Assembly: GCF_013112245.1 (NCBI RefSeq)
Contig: NZ_WVRN01000001.1
Coordinates: 2,732,501 to 2,796,500 of the forward strand
DNA: 64,000 nucleotides
Reading direction: 5' to 3'
From: Ruegeria sp. HKCCD4315
GTDB taxonomy: Bacteria > Pseudomonadota > Alphaproteobacteria > Rhodobacterales > Rhodobacteraceae
The notes beneath the pieces are model-generated. The model saw only the letters and a program-made list of their open reading frames with translations, did not search any database and was not told the DNA's origin. Each line of letters opens with the position of its first letter. Position 1 is the stretch's first letter. Shown one piece after another: positions 9,049 through 15,904 of this stretch. Made by a program: the position numbers and the translations under genes.

Positions 9049-9408
9049 ATGTCTGGAAAGGTCAAAATCGGCCTGAACAGCGTGGTGTTCCTGATTGCCA
9101 CGTTATGTCTAGCAGTGCCCTCTTCCGCGCAAACGGCGACGGGCGGCCCAAACGGGTTGATCGCGGTCAGCGATAAGCAGCTTAGCTTTCTCAAGACCGG
9201 CCACCTCAAGATCAAGCGCTATTATCTTGCGCCAAAATCCAAAGCACATGTCAAACAGCCGAAGGTGCACCACAAAAAGCACCACAAAACTTATCGCTTT
9301 TACCCACCGAAACGGCGCGTGATCGGTCGTGTGCCCTACGGGCAAATCAAACGGCATAAGTTCAACTCATTGAGGTTCAAGCACAAATACGGCTTCAGGA
9401 AATATTGA
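9049..9408 (+). CDS. Small secreted His/Lys-rich protein, unknown function
   Basis: A 119-residue protein preceded by a clear ribosome site (GGAGG, 7 bases before the ATG). Residues 1-28 form a signal peptide with a hydrophobic core and a predicted cleavage after SSAQ. The mature part is strongly basic, with a run of His and Lys (VHHKKHHKTYRF) followed by aromatic and Arg/Lys-rich sequence. The cluster could bind metal, polyphosphate or nucleic acid, but this is only composition-based inference. I do not recognise the family. It stands alone between rimO and a convergent lipoprotein gene, with a hairpin downstream. Confidence 0.75.
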   Translation: MSGKVKIGLNSVVFLIATLCLAVPSSAQTATGGPNGLIAVSDKQLSFLKTGHLKIKRYYLAPKSKAHVKQPKVHHKKHHKTYRFYPPKRRVIGRVPYGQIKRHKFNSLRFKHKYGFRKY

Positions 9409-9441
9409 ACCGCTGAACGGCACACACTGACTACCTGCAAT

Positions 9442-9463
9442 AAAAAAACCGCCTCAAAGGCGG
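9442..9463 (-). terminator. Intrinsic terminator of the small lipoprotein gene
   Basis: On the minus strand a 6-base-pair GC stem (CCGCCT / AGGCGG, loop of 3) is followed by seven Ts. It lies about 55 bases past the stop of the minus-strand lipoprotein gene and also faces the end of the convergent basic secreted protein. Confidence 0.75.
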
Positions 9464-9517
9464 CCATCTATCGAGCAATGGTACAGGCGGCCCCATCCAG
9501 GACCGCCTGCAAAAAGC

Positions 9518-9706
9518 TTACTGAGTAACCGGGTTACAGACAGTCTGGCCTGCTTCGGTTGTCGCCAGCTCATAGCCGCCCGGACAGCTGGGTGTGCCGG
9601 CTTTGTCATAGCTGGGCTGTACATAAACAGGTGTCGGTTCTTCCTGCTGCGCGCAAGCAGTCAGAATCAGGGCAAATGCGCCAACGGCAGCGAGTTTCAG
9701 TTTCAT
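9518..9706 (-). CDS. Small lipoprotein, unknown function
   Basis: A 62-residue protein starting MKLKLAAVGAFALILTACAQQ. It has a short basic n-region, a hydrophobic stretch and a lipobox LTAC, so the cysteine at about 18 should be lipidated. The mature part is about 45 residues, Pro/Gln/Glu-rich at first (QQEEPTPVYVQPSYDKAG), and ends with a pair of cysteines that may form a disulfide (CPGGYE ... TVCNPVTQ). I chose this start because the 18 residues upstream in frame are hydrophilic and break the signal peptide. It is a single gene ending at the terminator at 9442-9463. Confidence 0.75.
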   Translation of the reverse strand: MKLKLAAVGAFALILTACAQQEEPTPVYVQPSYDKAGTPSCPGGYELATTEAGQTVCNPVTQ

Positions 9707-9935
9707 GTCCGTCAATCCTCTATTACTTTTCTGATATTGCCCAACTTTTCGGGGCCACATCCAGAATACGGGCTGAGCTTCGATCTGGCAACTGAATCGA
9801 TCACGTCTTTGTGAGTCAAAGCGATTCCATGCCGGTTTTAGCTTTGGGAAAGGGCATTTACCGCTTCGAAGCTACCTTTTTGGCAGTACTGCTCTACACT
9901 GTTGTCACGACATCAGCCAAAGACGGAGAAGCCAC

Positions 9936-10178
9936 ATGTCAGACGCGCCAAACATTGCCCAAAAATCGCCGATTCCGGTCGAGGTTGTCGAAGGGAAGAC
10001 CTATTTTTGGTGCTCATGTGGAAAATCTGCGCGACAGCCGTTTTGCGACGGGTCCCACAAAGACAGCGCATTTGAACCAATAAAATATACGGCAGATGCC
10101 AGTAAAAAAGTATTTTTCTGCGCTTGCAAACATAGCGCAAAGCAACCGCTATGCGATGGCAGCCATAGTAAATTGTGA
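9936..10178 (+). CDS. Dual CDGSH iron-sulfur domain protein
   Basis: An 80-residue protein that is almost entirely two CDGSH motifs, each expected to hold a redox-active, acid-labile 2Fe-2S cluster with 3-Cys/1-His ligation. The first cluster uses C26, C28, C37 and H41 (CDGSH at 37-41). The second uses C62, C64, C73 and H77. The arrangement matches the two-motif class (human CISD3/Miner2-like and bacterial homologues) and lacks a membrane anchor. Such proteins are linked to iron or redox handling. It has a GGAG ribosome site and abuts, stop to stop, the convergent Cys-rich gene cluster. Confidence 0.93.
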   Translation: MSDAPNIAQKSPIPVEVVEGKTYFWCSCGKSARQPFCDGSHKDSAFEPIKYTADASKKVFFCACKHSAKQPLCDGSHSKL

Positions 10179-10439
10179 TCAGGTCTTCAGACCATTCAGG
10201 GTCTCGGCATTTGCGCAAAAATCCGGGGCCTTTTCGACCAATGCCTGTTGATCAGCCAGCCACAAAGCGCATTGGCCGTCACAACTTGAAGCCCGACACC
10301 GTGTGACCAATTCTGCATAGCCCTCTGGTGTCAAACGACCGTCCGCCATCACCTCGGTCAATGAAATGCCCATACATCGCGAGACAGACCGCGTTAGCCA
10401 GAAATGCTTTTCAATTTCGCCCAGCGGGACCTGTGCCAT
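10179..10439 (-). CDS. DUF6455-like small Cys-rich protein, copy 1
   Basis: An 86-residue protein, last of three tandem related genes. The first half is helical (PLGEIEKHFWLTRSVSRCMG), followed by an RLTPEGYAELVTRC segment and then a Cys-rich tail. Cysteines at 48, 53, 57 and 75 give C-x4-C-x3-C-x17-C, with a shared APxxCxN motif around the last one. Compared with the other two copies the second Cys is shifted by two residues. The stop of the upstream copy overlaps this ATG by one base (TGATG) and GGAG lies 7 bases upstream, so translation is coupled. The family name is from memory and the function is unknown. Confidence 0.75.
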   Translation of the reverse strand: MAQVPLGEIEKHFWLTRSVSRCMGISLTEVMADGRLTPEGYAELVTRCRASSCDGQCALWLADQQALVEKAPDFCANAETLNGLKT

Positions 10440-10708
10440 CACACGTTCTCCAGCTGTTGCGCCTTAAGTGCCGCGAATCGCTCTCGGTTGGGGCAGCTGC
10501 TTGGCGCTTCATCGATCTGGCCCCTCTGCTCCAGCCATTCCGGGCAGTCATGAGCCCAGGCGCAACCCCGGCATTGTTGTACGATCTCGGCCCATTCTTC
10601 GTGATTCAAATGACCTTTGCGGTATGCCCCGGCCAGATCAGTGCCGGTGGCTTGCCCCATTCGCAGCACAAGCCGCAAATGGGTCATGATGTTGCCTAGA
10701 CGTGGCAT
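10439..10708 (-). CDS. DUF6455-like small Cys-rich protein, copy 2
   Basis: An 89-residue paralogue of its two neighbours. The layout is the same: an N-terminal helix (LGNIMTHLRLVLRMGQATG), then GHLNHEEWAEIVQQC, then the metal-site-like tail. Cysteines 46, 49, 55 and 72 form C-x2-C-x5-C-x16-C, with APSSCPN at the last one. A WL pair near residue 58 is shared with copy 1 (ALWL, PEWL). An AAAGG-type ribosome site precedes the ATG at 10708. Four conserved cysteines at zinc- or cluster-like spacing suggest metal binding, but no histidine ligand pattern stands out. Confidence 0.75.
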   Translation of the reverse strand: MPRLGNIMTHLRLVLRMGQATGTDLAGAYRKGHLNHEEWAEIVQQCRGCAWAHDCPEWLEQRGQIDEAPSSCPNRERFAALKAQQLENV

Positions 10709-10722
10709 GGCAAACCTTTAGG

Positions 10723-10974
10723 TTAAGGCATTAATTTATGGAGTAATTCCTGGTTCCGGCAATACTCAGGCGCCCGCTGTGCGGTTGCCGCCTGGCTCAA
10801 CATAGCCTGACAATGCTGTGGGTTCGGGCAGTCGGTGCACCGTAGAACTGCCTCGGAAATCTGATCCACTGAAACCGAACCGCCAATGGCCGCTTCTTCA
10901 AGATCAATGTCCAGCATGCTGGCCATATCGTCCACCAAACCGGCGTGCAGTCGCAGGGTCTCTCGGGTGGGCAT
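10723..10974 (-). CDS. DUF6455-like small Cys-rich protein, copy 3
   Basis: An 83-residue paralogue and first gene of the triple cluster. Cysteines 46, 49, 55 and 72 have exactly the spacing of copy 2 (C-x2-C-x5-C-x16-C), and APEYCRN matches the shared tail motif. The N-terminal half (MPTRETLRLHAGLVDDMASM) is more acidic than in the other copies. I use the ATG at 10974, which has a GGAAA-type site; in-frame sequence further upstream would run into the neighbouring IMPACT gene. Fourteen bases separate it from copy 2, so the three are very likely one transcript. Confidence 0.75.
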   Translation of the reverse strand: MPTRETLRLHAGLVDDMASMLDIDLEEAAIGGSVSVDQISEAVLRCTDCPNPQHCQAMLSQAATAQRAPEYCRNQELLHKLMP

Positions 10975-11044
10975 AGTGTTTTCCTTTCCCTTTCGCGCTT
11001 TGGCAAAAAGGTAGCGAATTTGCACCTTCAAACATTGACACAGG

Positions 11045-11413
11045 TCAAGATTGGACGCCGATGTGATCCAGATAGGCGCGGGTCGCATCCTGAACCCTGC
11101 GAAACCGGTCGCCGCCCAGTTTCTTGCCGCCATACCAACGGGTGACAATGATCACATGGTTCTTCAATTCCGCCCGTTCGATCATGCGCAGGATCACCAT
11201 ACCCGCCCCGCTTTCCCCATCATCCGCCTTAAGCGCGCCGGTCGGCAGAGTCGCGGCCCACGTGTTGTGGGTCGCCTTGGCATAGGTTTTGTCCGATTTC
11301 AGATCATTCAGAACACTGTCGATCTCGGCCCGCGAAGCAACTGCCGCCCCGGATACCGCATATTTCGAACCGCGGTCTGTCAGGATCACCCCAAGACGCA
11401 CAAGGCCGCTCAC
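11045..11413 (-). CDS. IMPACT/YigZ-family protein
   Basis: A 122-residue protein matching the UPF0029/IMPACT N-terminal domain. The family signature is visible as ATHNTWAA ... DDGESGAG, then VIIVTRWYGGKKLGG. YigZ/IMPACT proteins are implicated in translation control and nucleic-acid binding. Bacterial YigZ is about 200 residues with an extra C-terminal ferredoxin-like domain, which is absent here. The start is a GTG at 11413, overlapping the stop of the M48 protease gene as GTGA, so the two genes are coupled. Confidence 0.85.
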   Translation of the reverse strand: MSGLVRLGVILTDRGSKYAVSGAAVASRAEIDSVLNDLKSDKTYAKATHNTWAATLPTGALKADDGESGAGMVILRMIERAELKNHVIIVTRWYGGKKLGGDRFRRVQDATRAYLDHIGVQS

Positions 11414-12117
11414 TGTGTCAAACCCAACTGTGCTGCGGTTTCAAGCACGATCTGAACGCGCTGCTCATTGGGCGGGTGGGTTCCCAGAAACTTGTCGCCA
11501 GGATCCGGAATCCGCTCAAAAAACTTCGCCCCAACCAACGGGTTGTATCCAGCATTGTAGGTGATGATCGTACCCAACTGGTCTGCCTCCAGCTCGAAAT
11601 CCTTCAGGTAAGCCTGAACACCAACCTTGGCCCCCAGCTTTTGCGCCTCTTCTATGGCGGCTGCATCACCGCCGCGCAACTGTTCTCGCCTGCCGAATTC
11701 TGCGGCGCTGGCGCTGGCGTTTTCACTTTGCCGGGCAATGTGCCTCAACACATGATGGGCCGCTTCATGACCCATGACAAAGGCAAGCTCATCCGCGTTT
11801 TGCGCGGACCGGATCATAGACCGCGTGAAAACAATCACCGGCTGCCCGTTTTCGTCCAAAGTCTGATACGCGTTTGCCGGTGCTCGCGGGTTTAGATCAA
11901 CCAGGATCCTGAACTCACAATTCTGGCGTCTGGGTTGTTTAAGACATTGTTTTCGTGCTTCCGCACCAACAGCCTGGCTAACCTGCTGAAAGGTCTGCGC
12001 CGTCGGTTCGGCACCCGACGCATCACCCAGCCAGTCCTCGGGCGATTGTACACTGAAGACACCTTGTGCACAGGCCGACAACAGCAGGAACAGCGGTAAA
12101 ACAAAGCATCTGCGCAT
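11410..12117 (-). CDS. M48 family zinc metalloprotease, lipoprotein
   Basis: A 235-residue periplasmic protease resembling the catalytic domain of the LoiP/BepA group. The signal peptide ends in a lipobox (LLSAC), so Cys16 is the predicted lipid site. The zinc motif HEAAH is at 117-121 and the third-ligand motif is ELEAD at 175-179. There is no TPR domain, unlike BepA. The ATG at 12117 is chosen because it directly begins the signal peptide; longer frames add about 85 residues without domain features. It probably takes part in envelope quality control. Translationally coupled to the IMPACT gene downstream. Confidence 0.9.
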   Translation of the reverse strand: MRRCFVLPLFLLLSACAQGVFSVQSPEDWLGDASGAEPTAQTFQQVSQAVGAEARKQCLKQPRRQNCEFRILVDLNPRAPANAYQTLDENGQPVIVFTRSMIRSAQNADELAFVMGHEAAHHVLRHIARQSENASASAAEFGRREQLRGGDAAAIEEAQKLGAKVGVQAYLKDFELEADQLGTIITYNAGYNPLVGAKFFERIPDPGDKFLGTHPPNEQRVQIVLETAAQLGLTQ

Positions 12118-12238
12118 GTTACATCCTTTGGGCCAATCGGGCCGCCATTTCAACATAGTACGCCCCGTCAGCTGATGCCACCGCGCCGCTGGCAAGGAAC
12201 GGCTTGCATTGCGTCTCGGCGACTTGCACTGTGGACAC

Positions 12239-12487
12239 ATGTTTTCGATTGAGCATGAATTCGACTCGACGGTCATTACGCTTGTGGACGAAGGTGAAAA
12301 ACCTTTGCAGGAAGATGTCGTGATCAACAATTTCGCCGAATGCGTTACGCTAGAGCAGCTGGATCCACGCACAGAACAGGTTCAGAAGATCACGCTGTCG
12401 CCGGAACAGGTACGCGATCTGGCTGCCGCGCTGGACCTGCCCGAAGGCGTTTATCAGATACGGGAAACCGGACCTCAGGGGTCATAG
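12239..12487 (+). CDS. Small conserved hypothetical protein
   Basis: An 82-residue acidic protein starting MFSIEHEFDSTVITLVDEG. The first half looks like beta strands (STVITLVD ... LQEDVVINNFAECVTLEQL), and the second half is helical (LSPEQVRDLAAALDLPEGVYQI). There is no signal peptide or known motif. It is divergent from the M48 gene, and its last 13 bases overlap the convergent DUF167 gene. An upstream TTG in the same frame is possible but adds only ten unstructured residues. I do not recognise a function; support is mainly the intact reading frame and protein-like composition. Confidence 0.6.
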   Translation: MFSIEHEFDSTVITLVDEGEKPLQEDVVINNFAECVTLEQLDPRTEQVQKITLSPEQVRDLAAALDLPEGVYQIRETGPQGS

Positions 12488-12750
12488 AGAAACACCTTGT
12501 TTCGCGCGGTCTGCCCCTGTTTCAGCGTCAGCGTCGAAGGGGCAACTCCAAGACACTTGGCGAGCAAACTCAGAACTGCATGATTGGCCTTACCGTTCTG
12601 GGGCGGGGCCGTGACAAACATTTTGATCTGATCTTTTTCACAGATCACTCGATCCCGCGCTGCCTTGGGCGTCACCTTGACGCTGAATACCCTCCCGGGC
12701 GTTGCCAGCGCGTTGAGATCGGGCAGATCACGCAGTTTGGATTTCGCCAT
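12475..12750 (-). CDS. DUF167 (YggU) family protein
   Basis: A 91-residue protein of the DUF167/YggU family of unknown function, widely conserved in bacteria and archaea. The signature is visible: FSVKVTPKAARD, then FVTAPPQNGKANHAVLSLLAK and the GQTARNKVF end. A short N-terminal extension (MAKSKLRDLPDLNALATPG) is present as in other alphaproteobacteria. The start at 12750 fits this extension. The gene is convergent with, and overlaps, the 82-residue hypothetical. Confidence 0.92.
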   Translation of the reverse strand: MAKSKLRDLPDLNALATPGRVFSVKVTPKAARDRVICEKDQIKMFVTAPPQNGKANHAVLSLLAKCLGVAPSTLTLKQGQTARNKVFLYDP

Positions 12751-12885
12751 TGTCACCCCTTTTTCTTCAAAACCTTGCATGACAGGCGTCGGAATGAAAA
12801 TGATCCACGCAATGCATCGGCACACCCTTGAATCGGGCGGGTTGCCAACCAAGATACAGAGTCGTGATGTAAAGGAAGTTAACAT

Positions 12886-13464
12886 ATGTCCCTGAAAAGC
12901 CCCGCCGCTCTGGAGTTTTTACTGTCGCGCCGGTCCCGCCCCGCCAAGACATTGATTGCTCCGGCCCCAACACGGGACGAATTGCTGCCCTTGCTCACCG
13001 CTGCTGCACGCAGCCCCGATCATGGCAAGTTAGAGCCTTGGCGCTTCATCGTTTTGGAAAAGGGTGCCATGCCGCGTTTGGCAGATTTGACCGAAGCATG
13101 TGGTCAAAAGCTGGGGAAAAGCCCCGAGGACATCGCCAAAGCGCGCAGCCAGTTCGACATGGGGCACTTGGCGGTTGCGGTGATCGAAGTGCAAAAACCG
13201 TCCGAAAAGATCCCCGCAATTGAGCAAACCTATTCTGCCGGAGCTGTCTGTCTGGCCCTGCTGAATGCTGCGCTGGCGGCAGGATGGGGCGCAAACTGGC
13301 TATCGGGCTGGCAAACCCATGACCGCGACTTCTGCACCCAGGCGCTTGGACTGGCAGACAACGAAAGCGTGGCCGGGTTGATCCATATCGCGACCGAAGG
13401 ATCGGCCCCGCCCGAGCGCCCCCGACCTGATGTGGCGACCTTGACGGAATGGCTCAGCGAATGA
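12886..13464 (+). CDS. Nitroreductase family protein (YdjA-like)
   Basis: A 192-residue FMN-dependent oxidoreductase of the small nitroreductase class. Features are the LLSRRSRPAK flavin-phosphate region near residue 12, the SPDHGKLEPWRFIVL segment at about 44-58 typical of YdjA-like enzymes, and the GAVCLALLNAALAAGWGANWLSG core. The physiological substrate is not known for this class. A good AAAGGAAG ribosome site precedes the ATG. The stop overlaps the next gene as ATGA, so it forms a two-gene operon with the EI24 membrane protein. Confidence 0.9.
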   Translation: MSLKSPAALEFLLSRRSRPAKTLIAPAPTRDELLPLLTAAARSPDHGKLEPWRFIVLEKGAMPRLADLTEACGQKLGKSPEDIAKARSQFDMGHLAVAVIEVQKPSEKIPAIEQTYSAGAVCLALLNAALAAGWGANWLSGWQTHDRDFCTQALGLADNESVAGLIHIATEGSAPPERPRPDVATLTEWLSE

Positions 13465-14159
13465 CAATCCTGAACGCCTTTTTCAACGCACTTGGCCAGA
13501 TCGGAGACCCAAAATTCCGGGGGGTCTTATTACGGGGTGTCGGATTGACGATCCTGCTCCTGATCGCTGCCAGTGCCGGGGCAATCTGGTTGATCAACTG
13601 GTTGTCAGGCAGTGAGATTTCCCTGCCCTTCATCGGTGCTGTCCCCTGGCTGAATGACGTTCTGAACTATTCCGGAATCGTGCTGGTCCTGATATTGCCG
13701 GTTTTCCTGATGGTGCCTGTGGCCTCGGCCATCACGTCGATCTTTCTGGATGAAGTGGCCCAGGCAGTTGAGGACAAGCATTTTCCAACCTTGCCACCCG
13801 CGCGGCGCATCCCAGTGTCCGAAGCACTTATGGACGGTCTCAGCTTTCTTGGCGTGCTGATTGTCGCCAACCTGCTGGCGTTCATTCTCTATGCGATTTT
13901 CACCCCGCTGGCGCCCTTTATCTTCTGGGCGATGAACGGTTTCTTGCTGGGGCGGGAATATTTTACGTTGGCAGCCATGCGCCGGGTCGGGCGTGACGGC
14001 GCGCGAAAGTTGCGCGCCAAGCATTCAACAATGATCTGGGTGGCGGGTACCTTGATGGCAGTTCCGCTGTCGGTGCCGCTGGTCAATCTGGCGATTCCAA
14101 TTATAGGTGCAGCCACGTTCACCCACATTTATCACGCAGTGTCAGGCCCACGGGCCTGA
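13461..14159 (+). CDS. EI24 domain (CysZ-like) membrane protein
   Basis: A 232-residue polytopic inner-membrane protein. Four hydrophobic segments are visible at about 23-45, 65-93, 130-160 and 200-222. The motif GFLLGREYFTLAAMRR in the middle is typical of the EI24/CysZ family (PF07264). CysZ is a sulfate channel in enterobacteria, but many alphaproteobacterial members are uncharacterised and context here does not point to sulfate. I chose the ATG at 13461, coupled by ATGA to the nitroreductase stop. The stop is seven bases from the convergent DUF1467 gene. Confidence 0.85.
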   Translation: MTILNAFFNALGQIGDPKFRGVLLRGVGLTILLLIAASAGAIWLINWLSGSEISLPFIGAVPWLNDVLNYSGIVLVLILPVFLMVPVASAITSIFLDEVAQAVEDKHFPTLPPARRIPVSEALMDGLSFLGVLIVANLLAFILYAIFTPLAPFIFWAMNGFLLGREYFTLAAMRRVGRDGARKLRAKHSTMIWVAGTLMAVPLSVPLVNLAIPIIGAATFTHIYHAVSGPRA

Positions 14160-14166
14160 CATTAGG

Positions 14167-14439
14167 TCAGCGGGGTTCCAGCTGGTTCAACCAGTCGAAA
14201 TCCCGGACCGAGATCAGTCCCGATAAAATAATACCGGCAATGATGGCCCACAAAACCACGGAAATACCGGTCGTGATCCACATCTTTTTCTTCATGTGAT
14301 GCACTTCCGGGGCACCAGCATGAGTGCCCGGAACGATATCGCCCAGATCGCCTTGTGTTTTAATGCGAACGGGCAGCACGATCAGCAGTGTCAGAAACCA
14401 GATGACGGCGAACAGTACAAGTGCGGCAGTGATGGTCAT
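14167..14439 (-). CDS. DUF1467 family membrane protein
   Basis: A 90-residue protein with two transmembrane helices, at about 4-24 and 52-72, joined by a hydrophilic loop carrying LPVRIKTQGDLGDIVPGTHAGAPE. This is the DUF1467 signature that I recall from alphaproteobacteria. It lies 24 bases downstream of the methylmalonyl-CoA epimerase gene on the same strand, a pairing often seen in the group, though no role in that pathway is established. Confidence 0.88.
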   Translation of the reverse strand: MTITAALVLFAVIWFLTLLIVLPVRIKTQGDLGDIVPGTHAGAPEVHHMKKKMWITTGISVVLWAIIAGIILSGLISVRDFDWLNQLEPR

Positions 14440-14463
14440 TTCAAGCCCTCCGGCGCTGGGGGG

Positions 14464-14868
14464 TTATACCTGCTCAAGCTCGACAAGGCAGCCGTTGAAG
14501 TCCTTTGGATGCAGGAACAAAACCGGCTTGCCATGAGCCCCGATCTTGGGCTCGCCCGAGCCAAGAACGCGAGCACCGGTTTCCTTCAGATGATCCCGGG
14601 CGGCGATAATGTCCTCAACTTCATAGCATACGTGATGAATGCCGCCCGACGGGTTCTTTTCCAGGAAGCCGTTGATCGGGCTGTCATCACCTAACGGATA
14701 CAGAAGCTCGATTTTAGTGTTGGGCAGTTCAATGAACACAACCGTGACGCCGTGATCCGGTTCGTCCTGCGGTGCACCGACCTTGGCGCCCAGCGCATTG
14801 CGATATTGCGCCGAAGCTGCTTCAAGATCCGGCACGGCAATGGCGACGTGGTTCAGACGTCCAATCAT
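14464..14868 (-). CDS. mce: Methylmalonyl-CoA epimerase
   Basis: Interconverts the two methylmalonyl-CoA epimers, linking propionyl-CoA carboxylase to methylmalonyl-CoA mutase in propionate, odd-chain and branched-chain catabolism. A 134-residue glyoxalase/VOC-fold protein with the N-terminal NHVAIAVPDL strand carrying the first metal His, IELLYPLGDDSPI in the centre, and GIHHVCYEV with the second metal His. The final glutamate ligand is in CLVELEQV. Size and motifs match the family closely. AGGAG lies 7 bases before the ATG. The mutase and carboxylase are not in this window. Confidence 0.95.
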   Translation of the reverse strand: MIGRLNHVAIAVPDLEAASAQYRNALGAKVGAPQDEPDHGVTVVFIELPNTKIELLYPLGDDSPINGFLEKNPSGGIHHVCYEVEDIIAARDHLKETGARVLGSGEPKIGAHGKPVLFLHPKDFNGCLVELEQV

Positions 14869-15004
14869 ATCTCACTCCTGATGTCCTGCGTTTCATGGGT
14901 TATGGGGGCTGTAAGGCCAAAGGACAAGTGCGCCAAATCGCGCGTTAACGTCGTGTTAGCCAGAAGTTCCTAGCGTGAGGCATCTGCTGGATAGGAGAGC
15001 TGCC

Positions 15005-15724
15005 ATGGACGATTCGGGCCTACTTGCCACCACCACCGTCACGCCCACTGCAACGCGGCCCTTGCTGGGTCAGACCATTTTGGTTGTTGAAGACAGCCGA
15101 TACGCGTGCGACGCAATCCGACTTATGTGTCTACACAGCGGCGCACGTATTCGCCGCGCGGATTGTCTAAAGTCGGCCCGACGGCACCTGCAGATCTATC
15201 GCCCCTCGGTCATATTGATCGATATGGGTCTGCCAGATGGATCCGGGGCCGACCTGATCGCCAAACTGTCCGAGGCAACGCCCCGTATCAGCGTCATCAT
15301 GGGCCTGTCAGGCGATGATACCAACGAAAGTCAAGCACTGGCTGCCGGGGCGGATGGATTTTTGGCCAAGCCGCTAAAATCAATGTCCTACTTTCAGAAA
15401 TCCATTCTGGAGCGGTTGCCCGAGGATCGGCGTCCAAGCGGGTTACATGCAATCCGGGACGAGGTCATCCAACCGGACCCGTTGGCCTATCAGGATGACA
15501 TGGCCCATATCGCTGATTTCCTGACCGGACCCAACGATCAACACACCCTTGATTATGCCGCCCAGTTCCTTCAAGGCGTCGCACGAGAGGCAGGAGATAA
15601 ACCGCTGACCGAAGCCGCGCGCAAACTGGCTCTGTCACGCGCAAGCGGGGCACCGCTCACAGCACAGGCAGCGCAAGTCGCTGGGATGGTGCAGAACCGA
15701 TTGGAACGGCGGGAAGCGATTTGA
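15005..15724 (+). CDS. Stand-alone response regulator with helical C-terminal extension
   Basis: A 239-residue protein with a receiver domain at about 24-145. The acidic pair is in ILVVEDSRY, the phospho-acceptor Asp in VILIDMGLPDGSG, the switch Thr/Ser is replaced by a GLSGDD segment, and the conserved Lys is in FLAKPL. The C-terminal 95 residues are helical and Ala-rich with no recognisable DNA-binding or enzymatic output domain. Stretches such as DDMAHIADFL and LDYAAQFLQGVAREAG recall helical-bundle partner domains. No histidine kinase is nearby. The ATG at 15005 follows an AGGAGA site. It is followed one base later by a 39-residue peptide. Confidence 0.85.
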   Translation: MDDSGLLATTTVTPTATRPLLGQTILVVEDSRYACDAIRLMCLHSGARIRRADCLKSARRHLQIYRPSVILIDMGLPDGSGADLIAKLSEATPRISVIMGLSGDDTNESQALAAGADGFLAKPLKSMSYFQKSILERLPEDRRPSGLHAIRDEVIQPDPLAYQDDMAHIADFLTGPNDQHTLDYAAQFLQGVAREAGDKPLTEAARKLALSRASGAPLTAQAAQVAGMVQNRLERREAI

Positions 15725-15725
15725 A

Positions 15726-15845
15726 ATGATTACGGCTTATTTCATTACCGCAACACTTCTGTGTGTCTGGGCTTATCGTCAGACGCGCCAGACAGCACGC
15801 AGTATTCGGGTCAATCGGGATCATCTGGAAAACCCGCTGGACTGA
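15726..15845 (+). CDS. 39-residue single-helix membrane peptide
   Basis: An ATG one base after the stop of the response regulator opens a 39-codon frame: MITAYFITATLLCVWAYR, then a basic segment QTRQTARSIRVN and an acidic end. The first 17 residues are a hydrophobic helix and the following Arg cluster fits the positive-inside rule, so a membrane anchor with a cytoplasmic tail is likely. It precedes the hairpin at 15876-15900. Tight spacing and membrane-like composition support it as real; the function is unknown. Confidence 0.55.
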   Translation: MITAYFITATLLCVWAYRQTRQTARSIRVNRDHLENPLD

Positions 15846-15875
15846 TACGCCGAACGTTTCCTGCCGCCAAATGAA

Positions 15876-15900
15876 AATCGCCCGCTTAATGCGGGCGATT
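15876..15900. terminator. Bidirectional terminator hairpin
   Basis: A perfect 10-base-pair stem (AATCGCCCGC / GCGGGCGATT) with a TTAAT loop lies between the convergent peptide gene and aspS. On the minus strand it is followed by TTTTCATTT and on the plus strand by GTTCTT, so it fits aspS termination best. Confidence 0.75.
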
Positions 15901-15904
15901 GTTC

